A program made the position numbers and the translations under genes. From contig NZ_JAQZAJ010000002.1 of assembly GCF_028737195.1 (NCBI RefSeq), forward strand, positions 682,001-746,000: 64,000 nucleotides of DNA, written 5' to 3'. The notes beneath the pieces were generated by a model. It worked only from the letters and a program-made list of their open reading frames with translations. It was not told where the DNA came from and made no database searches. Source of the stretch: Pseudovibrio exalbescens (GTDB taxonomy: Bacteria > Pseudomonadota > Alphaproteobacteria > Rhizobiales > Stappiaceae). Positions 47,849-56,545 of the stretch are shown here, in pieces (positions within the stretch are counted from its first letter, which is position 1; each line of letters opens with the position of its first letter).

Positions 47849-50119
47849 ATGTTTGCTTGCGTCCACATGCTTCACAATCCTTTTATGCCAGTACGCGGAC
47901 GCGATATTTTTGCGGTCGATCATCCCATCACTATTCGAGAATGGCTGAATGAGGCAGGCATCATAGAATTTGAACGTCCTACTATCTGCCTATTCAATGG
48001 CGAAGCCGTGTTACGAGATCAATGGAACAAGATCACCATTGGTCTGTCTGACATCGTCACCTTTATCACGCTACCCCAAGGTGGCGGCGGTGGGGGTGGC
48101 AAGATTTTACGATCCGTTTTGACCATTGCTGTGATGGTTGCGGCTCCTTATGCCGGAGCTGCGCTTGCGGGGGCGATTGGTGTCACCAGTACTGTTGGAG
48201 TGGCCTTGGTTACCGCTGGTGTAGCACTGGCCGGAAGTGCGCTGTTGAATGTCTTAGTACCGCCACCTGTGCCATCAACGAGTTTGAACAGTGGCTTTGG
48301 TAATACACCCGCAGCCAGCCCAACCTATTCATTGCAGTCACAAGGCAATCAGGCACGCTTAAGTCAACCCATCCCAGTGGTTTACGGTCGGCACATTGTC
48401 TATCCCGATCTGGCCGCAACGCCATATTCGCTCTATCAGAATAACGAGCAATATTTGCATCAGCTGCACTGCATTGGTCAGGGTGATTATGATCTGGAGC
48501 AGATCCGTATTGAGGATACGCCGATCAGCTCCTTTGAAGAAATTGACTATGAAATTGTACAGCCCGGCGATGCCGTTACGCTATTTGATACGGATGTGGT
48601 CACTGCACCCGAGGTCGCAGGACAGGAGTTGCTCAGCACAGGTGATGGCGGTGATTGGGTCGGGCCTTTTGTGGCCAACCCCTCACAAACCAATTGCCAC
48701 CAGATCAGTATCGATATTGTCATGCCGCGTGGGGTCTATTACGCCAATGACAGTGGTGGCCTGAACAACCGAACGATTACATGGCAATTTGAAGCGCGTC
48801 AGATCGATGATGACGGCACAGCCATTGGCGCATGGCAAACATTGGGAAGTGAAACCCTCACAGCAGCCACCAATACACCGCAACGCATGACGTTTGATTA
48901 TGCGGTGGCGGTGGGGCGTTATGAAGTGCGGGCTTTGAGAACCGATGCCAAAGATACATCTGCTAGAGCCGGACATGAATTGCGTTGGGGCGGTTTAAAA
49001 GCTGTCTTGGATCAAACACCTGATTTTGGGGATGTCACGCTCATCGCCATGAAAATGCGGGCCACAGATAATTTGTCTCAACGCTCATCACGGATGGTAA
49101 ACTGCCTTGTCACGCGCAAATTGCCTATATGGGATGAAGCCACAGGATGGTCAGCTCCACAAACCACACGCTCCATTGCATGGGCTCTCGCAGATATTGC
49201 CCGCAGTCAATATGGTGGAAAACTGGATGATAGCCGGATTGATCTTACACAGCTTAAGGCGCTGGATGTCAATTGGCAATCTCGCGGTGATTATTTCGAT
49301 GCCGTGTTTGATCAAACAGTCACGGTCTGGGAGGCGTTGAGCCGAACAGCACGTTGTGGCCGCGCTGTGAGTTTCATGCAAAGCGGTACTGTTCGCTTTG
49401 TCAGAGATGAACAACGCTCGATCCCGGTTGCCTTGTTCAGCCCGCGCAACATCGTGAAGAACAGCCTCAAAATCCAATATCTGCTAGCCAGTGATGATAC
49501 GGCTGACAGCGTCACGGTGGAGTATTTTTCAAAAGAGACATGGCAAACGGCAGAAGAAACCGTCAGCCTGCCGGACAGCACCAGCGATCAACCCGCCCGG
49601 GTGCGATTGTTTGGCTGCACTGAAAAAGACCAAGCCATCCGTGAAGGTAAATATATGGCTGCCGCCAATCGCTACCGTAGGCGTTTAGTGACCTTTCAAA
49701 CGGAGTTGGAAGGCTTGATCCCCACTTACGGTGATCTGATTGCAATTGCCCACGATATGCCGAGCTGGGGGCAAGGTGCCGAGGTTATTGCGGTTGATGA
49801 CAATGTTCTGAGCCTGTCTGAGCCATTGGAATGGTCTGAGGAGCTTGGGGATCATTTCATCAGTTTGCGTAAAGCTGATGGCAGCGTTTCTGGTCCGTGG
49901 CTTGTTTTGCCCGGTGAGACACCCGGTCAGGTGGTTTTGCAGGATGAACTGGACTTCACGCCCTACACCGGAGAGCTGCAAGAGCGCACGCATATTGCCT
50001 TTGGTGCTGGTGAGAAATGGAGCACGCTGGCCCGCGTGACGGCTGTTCGGCCTCGGGGCGAGCTGGTTGAAATCAGCGCCGTTGCTGAAAACCCGATCGT
50101 ACATACAGCCGACCAATAA
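47849..50119 (+). CDS. Tail-tip host-specificity protein: gpI-like beta-grasp domain fused to gpJ-like body
   Basis: 756 residues. Residues 1-80 form a small beta-grasp-like domain as in TAP-I/gpI. Then come a Gly run and a hydrophobic segment (about 87-135), PTYSLQSQGNQARLSQPIPVVYGRHIVYPDLAA, and the J-like body: QLHCIGQGDYDLEQIRIEDTPI, SIAWALADIARSQYGG, FDAVFDQTVTVWEALSRTARCGRAVSF, GLIPTYGDLIAIAHDMPSWGQGAEV. It is shorter than lambda J (1132), lacking the long receptor-binding C-terminus. That role may have passed to the RCC1 protein (inference). Confidence 0.88.
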   Translation: MFACVHMLHNPFMPVRGRDIFAVDHPITIREWLNEAGIIEFERPTICLFNGEAVLRDQWNKITIGLSDIVTFITLPQGGGGGGGKILRSVLTIAVMVAAPYAGAALAGAIGVTSTVGVALVTAGVALAGSALLNVLVPPPVPSTSLNSGFGNTPAASPTYSLQSQGNQARLSQPIPVVYGRHIVYPDLAATPYSLYQNNEQYLHQLHCIGQGDYDLEQIRIEDTPISSFEEIDYEIVQPGDAVTLFDTDVVTAPEVAGQELLSTGDGGDWVGPFVANPSQTNCHQISIDIVMPRGVYYANDSGGLNNRTITWQFEARQIDDDGTAIGAWQTLGSETLTAATNTPQRMTFDYAVAVGRYEVRALRTDAKDTSARAGHELRWGGLKAVLDQTPDFGDVTLIAMKMRATDNLSQRSSRMVNCLVTRKLPIWDEATGWSAPQTTRSIAWALADIARSQYGGKLDDSRIDLTQLKALDVNWQSRGDYFDAVFDQTVTVWEALSRTARCGRAVSFMQSGTVRFVRDEQRSIPVALFSPRNIVKNSLKIQYLLASDDTADSVTVEYFSKETWQTAEETVSLPDSTSDQPARVRLFGCTEKDQAIREGKYMAAANRYRRRLVTFQTELEGLIPTYGDLIAIAHDMPSWGQGAEVIAVDDNVLSLSEPLEWSEELGDHFISLRKADGSVSGPWLVLPGETPGQVVLQDELDFTPYTGELQERTHIAFGAGEKWSTLARVTAVRPRGELVEISAVAENPIVHTADQ

Positions 50120-50143
50120 CCCTTAAAAACAGGAAGAGTAATC

Positions 50144-50437
50144 ATGACCGCTGATAACCATCAGCGGCAGGACGATATGGTGTGCCTGCCGCGTACAGAA
50201 TTTGAGTCTCTGCTGGAGCAAGCTGCCTGCCGAGGGGCCAGAAAAGCCCTCAAAGAAGTTGGCTTGGCAGATGAAGAGGCTGCCAACGACATCCGCACGC
50301 TGCGCGATCTGGCAGGCTCAATCAAAACCATGCAACGCACTTTTCTGCAAACCGTTGTGCGCTGGATCACCATTGGTGTTCTGGCGCTCTTGGTCGCAGG
50401 CGTGGCTGCAAAACTTGGACCCTTCACCCCCAAATAA
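50144..50437 (+). CDS. Small membrane protein, DUF6127-like, possible holin partner
   Basis: 97 residues. MVCLPRTEFESLLEQAACRGARKALKEVGLADEEAANDIRTLRDLAGSIKTMQRTF then one hydrophobic span VVRWITIGVLALLVAGVAAKLG. N-in, single-pass topology. It is next to the 3TM holin. It may be a second holin or an antiholin; no direct evidence. Confidence 0.75.
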   Translation: MTADNHQRQDDMVCLPRTEFESLLEQAACRGARKALKEVGLADEEAANDIRTLRDLAGSIKTMQRTFLQTVVRWITIGVLALLVAGVAAKLGPFTPK

Positions 50438-50451
50438 ACAGGAGAAAAACT

Positions 50452-50910
50452 ATGCTGACATTACTTAGAAGCCTGCTGGGCTTTTTATCATCCGCATTCC
50501 CGGATTTTTTGAAACTCTGGCGTGACCATGCCGACCGTAAACATGAGCTGGCCATTCTGGATCGCCAGATGGAAGCGCAACGCCAAGGCCATACACAGCG
50601 CCTTGAAGAAATACAGGTGCAGGCCGATGTGGCTGAAAGCAAGGCGCTCTATGCTCATGCCAGCCAGCCCAGCGGTGTGAAATGGGTGGAGGCTCTGAGA
50701 GCTTCTGTGCGCCCGATTATCACCTATGCATTCTTCATCCTGTTTGCCACGGTCAAAACTGCTGCACTGTTCAAGTTATTGGATCAGGGTGTCGGAATTA
50801 CCGACGGACTGATCGCCGTATGGGACGCTGAAACGCAGGCGTTATTTGCCGCTGTCATGTCCTTCTGGTTCGGGCAACGCGCCTTGGCCAAGTTCCGCTC
50901 AAACCCTTGA
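50452..50910 (+). CDS. 3TM holin (GTA-type holin family)
   Basis: 152 residues. LLGFLSSAFPDFLKLW, then a charged coiled segment RDHADRKHELAILDRQMEAQRQGHTQRLEEIQVQADVAESKALY. SVRPIITYAFFILFATVKTAALFKLL and TQALFAAVMSFWFGQRAL supply the later membrane spans. This is the 3TM holin pattern found in gene transfer agents and alphaproteobacterial phages. It should open the inner membrane for the endolysin at 52319. Confidence 0.85.
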   Translation: MLTLLRSLLGFLSSAFPDFLKLWRDHADRKHELAILDRQMEAQRQGHTQRLEEIQVQADVAESKALYAHASQPSGVKWVEALRASVRPIITYAFFILFATVKTAALFKLLDQGVGITDGLIAVWDAETQALFAAVMSFWFGQRALAKFRSNP

Positions 50911-50997
50911 AAAACATGATCTTATTCACTTGATAAGCGCCCGGAATGAAGCGTTACTGTAAGTGTAAAAAGCAATTGAAAACAAGGAGATAACGCC

Positions 50998-51294
50998 ATG
51001 AGCAAACTATTTTACAAAGCCATGATTGAGGATGTTCAAAACGAAAAATGCACCGATGCAGAGCTGGAAGCACTGCTCAATGCTTTTGAATACACCGTCA
51101 AGAAAATGGCCACCACGCTGGCACGAAAATCTTGGTACGCGCTGGAAGATTACGCCACTGCCAAACAATACGGCATTGACCGCTTTACGCTAATGATCGA
51201 GCGCAAAGAAGTCCTCGGGCAAGAGCAATGGCATGGCGTTTTTGAATGTGGAAGCAAGAACCTGAAAGTTATAGGAACACTGGAAAAGGATTAA
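50998..51294 (+). CDS. Hypothetical small protein in the lysis region
   Basis: 98 residues, AAGGAG before ATG. YKAMIEDVQNEKCTDAELEALLNAFEYTVKKMATTLARKSWYALEDYATAKQYGIDRFTLMIERKEVLG. Helical, soluble, not recognised. It is preceded by a possible promoter of its own (TTGATA-18-TTACTG near 50932), which would make it an independently expressed cargo gene. The 3' end overlaps the convergent HrgA-type gene by 4 bp. Confidence 0.65.
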   Translation: MSKLFYKAMIEDVQNEKCTDAELEALLNAFEYTVKKMATTLARKSWYALEDYATAKQYGIDRFTLMIERKEVLGQEQWHGVFECGSKNLKVIGTLEKD

Positions 51295-52244
51295 TCCTGC
51301 TCTGCATTCATATCCCAGTCAGACTGGCGTATCTCACCTGTTTGATAAAACTGACGGATTAACTTTATATATTGCAAGAAGTCTTTGTTTTCTTCCGTCA
51401 ACCTATTCGCCGTATCCCAATCAATTTCAGTGCGCTCCTTGGCCGGAATCATGATTTGGCTTTCAGATGGGTTCTCAGCGTCCAGACGTATAAATCCAAT
51501 ACCATGAAGGCTGGAGAGCATGCGAAGTTCTTTCAAGGTATCAGCACCTTCAATTTCGCTGGCAACCAAATAGCCGAAGTTTGCCCATGAAGAGTTGCTT
51601 ACAGCTTGGAAAAAGACTTCCCGTACATTTGATCGGTTAATTAATATCTTAACTTCAAACGACCAAAGTTTGGTTTTCTTATCAGCATACTGCTGCACGC
51701 AGTCTTTGATTTCACGGTGCCAATCAGAGCTGAGATCTTCCATACCAACAAGATCAGGGTAGAGCCACTTATTACCGCCTGCGCCTTTAGAATTACGAGA
51801 TCGCTTTTCATCAATTCGTTTGCTGTACAGCTCAAGCTCTGACCAGAGAAATTCTGACAGGATGGGGTAAAGGTCATGCTCTTTTACAACAGCCCCGTTC
51901 GCTTTTGTGGCGGGTGAAGGCTCATGACTTTCAGCATGGTCAATCTCAGCACTGTCAGTTGATTCAGTGAAATAATACTTTCGAGGGCGACCTTCTGTGG
52001 TTTTTACTTCCGGATGACGCTTCTGCAGTCGCGGGCGTTGTGAACCAATTTCAGCAACGATTTGCTGCAGCAATGCTGTTTCATTGTCGAGCGGATTAAC
52101 GGTAGCAGTTGAGCGCTTTTGTTTTTGGCGACATTCATCTGGATAGGTTTCAAATATCCAATTAGCGATCTCCCGAGCAGTAAATTTTTGCTCCGGATTT
52201 TGCTGTAAAAATTCAACAACAGTATTCGCCAAGTTTAGCGCCAT
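51291..52244 (-). CDS. HrgA-family protein: HTH plus PD-(D/E)xK nuclease-like domain
   Basis: About 317 residues from ATG 52244; the frame opens at 52277 but without a site. LANTVVEFLQQNPEQKFTAREIANWIFETYPDEC is the N-terminal winged helix of the COG2958/HrgA family. From about 140 comes LYPILSEFLW, then WLYPDLVGMEDL and TKLWSFEVKILINRSNVREVFFQAVSNSSWANFGYLVA, giving D and E-x-K of a restriction-like fold. HrgA is named for its link with restriction genes in Helicobacter. It lies antisense between holin and endolysin, so it is likely a defence cargo gene. Activity is unproven. Confidence 0.82.
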   Translation of the reverse strand: MALNLANTVVEFLQQNPEQKFTAREIANWIFETYPDECRQKQKRSTATVNPLDNETALLQQIVAEIGSQRPRLQKRHPEVKTTEGRPRKYYFTESTDSAEIDHAESHEPSPATKANGAVVKEHDLYPILSEFLWSELELYSKRIDEKRSRNSKGAGGNKWLYPDLVGMEDLSSDWHREIKDCVQQYADKKTKLWSFEVKILINRSNVREVFFQAVSNSSWANFGYLVASEIEGADTLKELRMLSSLHGIGFIRLDAENPSESQIMIPAKERTEIDWDTANRLTEENKDFLQYIKLIRQFYQTGEIRQSDWDMNAEQD

Positions 52245-52318
52245 GCTTCGATCCCTCTGGTTTTCGTACCAGAACATATTATCAGCAACGATTGAAATTA
52301 CAAGAAAAGAGGAGAAAC

Positions 52319-52765
52319 ATGAGGAACATAACGCAAAATGGACTGGACCTGATCAAACGGTTTGAGGGCTTCTCTCGGACCTTATATTTTTGTCCGGCTG
52401 GTTATCCGACCATCGGCTATGGTCACGTTGTCAAAGACGACGAGGACTTTTCAGCAGGCATTGATGAATCACAGGCCGAAGAATTATTGCGCCAAGATGC
52501 CCAGATAGCAGAACGTGCTGTTTTGCGCCTGATTAACGTACCACTGACAGATGGTCAGTTCGATGCGCTGGTGTCATTCACCTACAATCTTGGCGGCGGG
52601 GCGCTCCAGCGTTCAACACTGCGCCGTAAAATCAACCGCGAGGAGCACGCTGAAGTTCCAGAACAATTTATGCGCTGGGTCTGGGCTGGTGGCCGTAAGC
52701 TCAAAGGACTGGTTCGGCGACGGGTTGCTGAAAGTGAGTTATATCAGTATTCCCAGTTTTCATGA
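52319..52765 (+). CDS. Endolysin, GH24 lysozyme
   Basis: 148 residues from ATG 52319 with GAGGAGAAAC upstream. LDLIKRFEGFSRTLYFCPAGYPTIGYGHVV holds Glu16, Cys25 at the place of the T4 Asp20, and Thr31: the E-C-T variant common in GH24 phage lysozymes. GQFDALVSFTYNLGGGALQRSTLRRKIN and GLVRRRVAESELY complete the fold. No signal anchor, so it depends on the holin. The 3' end overlaps the convergent metallopeptidase gene by 22 bp. Confidence 0.95.
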   Translation: MRNITQNGLDLIKRFEGFSRTLYFCPAGYPTIGYGHVVKDDEDFSAGIDESQAEELLRQDAQIAERAVLRLINVPLTDGQFDALVSFTYNLGGGALQRSTLRRKINREEHAEVPEQFMRWVWAGGRKLKGLVRRRVAESELYQYSQFS

Positions 52766-53472
52766 GCTAAAGGAGACCTGTTCAAATCATCTCTGAAAGT
52801 TCTCCATTGGGGCATAATGCGATCCATATGAGCTATAAAGTTATCATTGTGTGTGCGCTCTAGAAAATGGACCATTTCATGGACAACAATATACTCAAGG
52901 CAGTTAATTGGTTTTTTGATAAGCTCTAAGTTAAGCCATATTCTTTTATGGTAAGGGTTGCAGCTTCCCCATTTTGTTTTCATTCTTTTAATTCCGAAGG
53001 ATGTTACCTCTAAGCCAGATTTAATTTCCCATTTTCGAACAATACCCGGCAGAATTCTTTTCATTTCTTTACGGTACCAATCCGTAAGCAGTTTTTCACG
53101 ATCCTCGAGTTCGGTGTCTCTATTAATATTTAACACCAACGTTTTTTTATTCCGGATTTCAATAAAGGGGCGTTTTTCGGTCTCAGCAATGTCTAATAAA
53201 TATCTGCGGCCAAGATAATAATGGCTCTCCCCAGTAATGAGCTCTCTGGCACTTTGGCGAGGTTGATCTTCAAAAGATTTAATTTGGCGCTTAATCCACC
53301 CGAGTTTTGAAATAACGGCCAATCTAACGGCCTCATCATCAATAATTTCTGGAACGGCAATTCTGACCCATCCATCAGGCGGATAAACAGCCAAGTGAAG
53401 GTTTTTTATTCTCTTTCGGATAACCTTCACAGGCAGTTCATTTACAGTAATTGTGCTTTCATTAGTACTCAC
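52744..53472 (-). CDS. YgjP-like M48-type metallopeptidase linked to type I restriction
   Basis: 242 residues from GTG 53472, overlapping the hsdR stop by 11 bp. VIRKRIKNLHLAVYPPDGWVRIAVP and GIKRMKTKWGSCNPYHKRIWLNLELIKKPINCLEYIVVHEMVHFLERTHNDNFIAHMDRIMPQW, with zinc-binding HEMVH, are the YgjP/DUF45 signature. Such genes are repeatedly found at the end of hsd operons, but why is unknown. Control of restriction enzyme level by proteolysis is a reasonable guess. Confidence 0.9.
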   Translation of the reverse strand: MSTNESTITVNELPVKVIRKRIKNLHLAVYPPDGWVRIAVPEIIDDEAVRLAVISKLGWIKRQIKSFEDQPRQSARELITGESHYYLGRRYLLDIAETEKRPFIEIRNKKTLVLNINRDTELEDREKLLTDWYRKEMKRILPGIVRKWEIKSGLEVTSFGIKRMKTKWGSCNPYHKRIWLNLELIKKPINCLEYIVVHEMVHFLERTHNDNFIAHMDRIMPQWRTFRDDLNRSPLAHENWEY

Positions 53473-56400
53473 TTTGATTTTTCACCAGTTCAAGTATTTG
53501 TTTCGCGTCATAGTCAGTAACGCTCAGAACAGAACGAATAGCCAGTTCTATTTCGCGTTCCTTGAACCTATTTCCACGAAAGCCATCCTTCTTGGTGGCT
53601 CTGACAATTTTATCCACCTCAATGGCAAGATTTTCATCTTTTCCTAAATTGTCGTAGAGAGCTCTTTTCGCCGCAGAGTTTAAGGATTTGGGATAAGAAC
53701 TGTTCGTTTCTGACTTCGAAACCTTTCCCGACAAGTCAATTATCTTCTTCAAATAATCCTTATACTTAAGTGCCTGTTCTTTACGCTCCTGAATAAGCGC
53801 ATCAAGGAGCTCGGACATCTTCTCATAGTATTTTGGGTTAACTGGCTGTTCATCAATAATGACTTTTCGAATGTTATTTTCGATGGTTTCTGCAACCGCT
53901 TCCTCGTTGTTACGAATTCCTTCGGGTAGCTCTTGGATTGCGTCTTCTCCGCGCTCAACAATAAGCTGGATAAGGCTGAGGTCATCGAAAGCTGATATCT
54001 TTTGGCTTTCTTCTGCTCGAATATATGAATCAATCAAATGACGCATTGAAGGCTCGTAGACCTTCATGTCGATATAATCACCGCTGGCCATTTTAACTTC
54101 AGTTCGAACAGCCTCATAGTGTTGAACCTCGGCCTTAATCGCTTCAATCTCTTCTGGAGAATAGCCAGCATCAATCATTTCATTTGCTAGCGCAGCATAT
54201 GCACGAATAAATGAGCCACTTTCTTTGTATAAAGCAAGCCTACGCGGTTCGTTGTCCTTCAAAGCATCTTTGTCAGATGTATCCAGTGCACAGAAATATT
54301 GAATATACGCAGCAGTGTCTTTTGGTGTGCCAACATTTTCACAAAGAGCTTTTACCGTTTCGCGTGTTTCATCCAACCGCTCTCTGGCTTTAGTAAGGCG
54401 ATCTTCAAGCAGGCCAGCAACATCCTCTTTGTCGTATTTATCAAATGCACCGCAAGTATAATCTTGAATAGAGCTTTCCAAGCTGTTGAACAAATCCTTG
54501 TAGTCAATGATATAGCCGTATTCTTTATCCTCACCATCCAAGCGGTTTACGCGGCAAATAGCTTGGAAAAGGCCATGATCTTGCATCTTTTTATCAATAT
54601 AAAGATATGTGGCCGAAGGTGCATCGAACCCTGTAAGCAATTTATCAACGACGATTAGAAGGCGCATCTGGCCGGGCTCATCGACAAACTTTTCTTTCAC
54701 TTTCTTTTCAAATTCTTCTGCACGATTGACCGCTTGATCAGCAGGCTCGTCAAAGAAGTTAGCCAGCATTTTTCGATAAATATCGTACTGGTGCAGTCTT
54801 TCAGTATACCCAGCTCCACTTTCTTCATTTTTGATGTCTTGAGGCGATGGTTTGTATGAGGTTACAATCGCGCATTTGCCGGAGAGGTCTGTCTTATCAA
54901 AGAGCTCAAAGAATTTGCATGCTTGATAGATGCTGCCAGAAACCAAAATCGCATTACCGCGACCATCTGCCAGTCGATCTCGTGTTTCCATATCCAGCAA
55001 AATATCCGCGACTATATTTTCTAGCCTTGATTGAGAGCTGAGAACCTTTTGCATGGTTCCCCATTTCTTTTTCAATTGCGCCCGGGCGAAATCGTTGAGA
55101 CCTTTTGTTTTTGCCTCAAACCACAGATCAATCTTGTCCTGAGAGGTAATGTTCTGGTCAATGTCGCGTGCCTCATAGCGCAAATCGAGTACAACGCCGT
55201 CCTTAACCGCTTCATCAAATTTGTATGTATGAATATAAGGCCCGAAAACTTCGAGGCTAGTTTGCTTATCATCCTTGAGCAAAGGTGTGCCTGTAAAACC
55301 GATGAATAGGGCATTTGGCAAGATCTTCTTCATCGCTGTGTGAAGTTTTCCTGATTGAGTGCGGTGACACTCGTCCACAAACACATAGATGTCACCCTTT
55401 GCCTCAAAGTTGGACATCATATTCTTCTGAATTTCAGCCAAGAACTTATCGACATCTTCATCAGACAATTCATCATTATCAGAGCCGCCAAATTTATGGA
55501 CAAGCGAACACATCAGCCACTGATCGGTGCCATTTAGCGTGTGAACAAGATCAGAGCCACTGGTGGTGCGGTAGATATCTTCATCTACGCCGCGATAAAC
55601 CTTCTCAATTTGCTCATCCAGTTCGGTCCTGTCGGTAATGATCAGAACACGGGAATCTTTGACATTCTCACGTATCCATTTAGTGAGCCACACCATGGTC
55701 AGGCTTTTGCCAGAGCCCTGCGTGTGCCAGATGATCCCGCCCTGACGGCGGCGGATATAATCCTGTGCTTCTTTAATTCCAAAATATTGGTTCTGGCGGC
55801 AAGTCTTCTTAACGCCTGCATCAAAAACAATGAAATCATGTATCAGCTCAAGCAAACGATGCTTTTCGCACATAAGTGAAATGTGCCGATCCAGCTTATA
55901 GTCGCCAATGCCACCTTCTTCTTTCCATTCAAGGTAATATTTTTCACTGGTTTCAATCGTGCCGTAGCGCAAACCTTGTGTATCATTTCCAGCCATCACC
56001 AATTGCATGGTGGTAAAGAATGGACGGATGAAGTCTTTCCGCTGATTAAGCAAATTCTGGCGAATGCCTTCCGTCAGGCCAATGATGGAGCGTTTTAACT
56101 CAATCACACCAACGGCTATACCGTTAAGATACAACACAACATCCGGGCGTTTGGTATTGTTCCCTTTGACGGTGACTTCCTCAGCAATTGCAAAATCATT
56201 GTTTTCTGGTTCAGCCCAGTTGATAAGCCAAACGGTCTGGTTTTGCTCGCCAGCACCTTCCTTCACCTTGATGCCGTAGCGCAGCAGACGGTAAACGTCT
56301 TTATTGGCGTCATACAGGCTACGCCCATCGCCCAGTGCTGCAGCCTGATCTAACTCACGCAAAGCACGTTCAATTAGCTTATCGCTGTAGCCTTGTTTTT

Positions 56401-56545
56401 TCAGGAAAGGCTTTAGCAGGCTTGGCTCAATGTTCTTATTTTCGCGGTCTTTCCAATCCCCCAGATAATCGTACCCAAGTTGATCCTTGAACAGCTTAAC
56501 GATGCGGTCTTGCGTAACGCGCTCTATGGCTCCTACCTTGCTCAT
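53462..56545 (-). CDS. hsdR: Type I restriction endonuclease subunit R
   Basis: 1,027 residues. The nuclease domain near 130-160 has TKRPDVVLYLNGIAVGVIELKR (D...E-x-K). The motor has GGIIWHTQGSGKSLTMVWLTKW (Walker A), VLIITDRTELDEQI, DIYVFVDECHRTQSG (DECH), FTGTPL, LLIVVDKLLTGFDAPSATYLY and AICRVNRL. A helical C-terminal domain binds the MTase core. It translocates unmethylated DNA and cuts it. Overlaps hsdS by ATGA. Confidence 0.97.
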   Translation of the reverse strand: MSKVGAIERVTQDRIVKLFKDQLGYDYLGDWKDRENKNIEPSLLKPFLKKQGYSDKLIERALRELDQAAALGDGRSLYDANKDVYRLLRYGIKVKEGAGEQNQTVWLINWAEPENNDFAIAEEVTVKGNNTKRPDVVLYLNGIAVGVIELKRSIIGLTEGIRQNLLNQRKDFIRPFFTTMQLVMAGNDTQGLRYGTIETSEKYYLEWKEEGGIGDYKLDRHISLMCEKHRLLELIHDFIVFDAGVKKTCRQNQYFGIKEAQDYIRRRQGGIIWHTQGSGKSLTMVWLTKWIRENVKDSRVLIITDRTELDEQIEKVYRGVDEDIYRTTSGSDLVHTLNGTDQWLMCSLVHKFGGSDNDELSDEDVDKFLAEIQKNMMSNFEAKGDIYVFVDECHRTQSGKLHTAMKKILPNALFIGFTGTPLLKDDKQTSLEVFGPYIHTYKFDEAVKDGVVLDLRYEARDIDQNITSQDKIDLWFEAKTKGLNDFARAQLKKKWGTMQKVLSSQSRLENIVADILLDMETRDRLADGRGNAILVSGSIYQACKFFELFDKTDLSGKCAIVTSYKPSPQDIKNEESGAGYTERLHQYDIYRKMLANFFDEPADQAVNRAEEFEKKVKEKFVDEPGQMRLLIVVDKLLTGFDAPSATYLYIDKKMQDHGLFQAICRVNRLDGEDKEYGYIIDYKDLFNSLESSIQDYTCGAFDKYDKEDVAGLLEDRLTKARERLDETRETVKALCENVGTPKDTAAYIQYFCALDTSDKDALKDNEPRRLALYKESGSFIRAYAALANEMIDAGYSPEEIEAIKAEVQHYEAVRTEVKMASGDYIDMKVYEPSMRHLIDSYIRAEESQKISAFDDLSLIQLIVERGEDAIQELPEGIRNNEEAVAETIENNIRKVIIDEQPVNPKYYEKMSELLDALIQERKEQALKYKDYLKKIIDLSGKVSKSETNSSYPKSLNSAAKRALYDNLGKDENLAIEVDKIVRATKKDGFRGNRFKEREIELAIRSVLSVTDYDAKQILELVKNQSEY

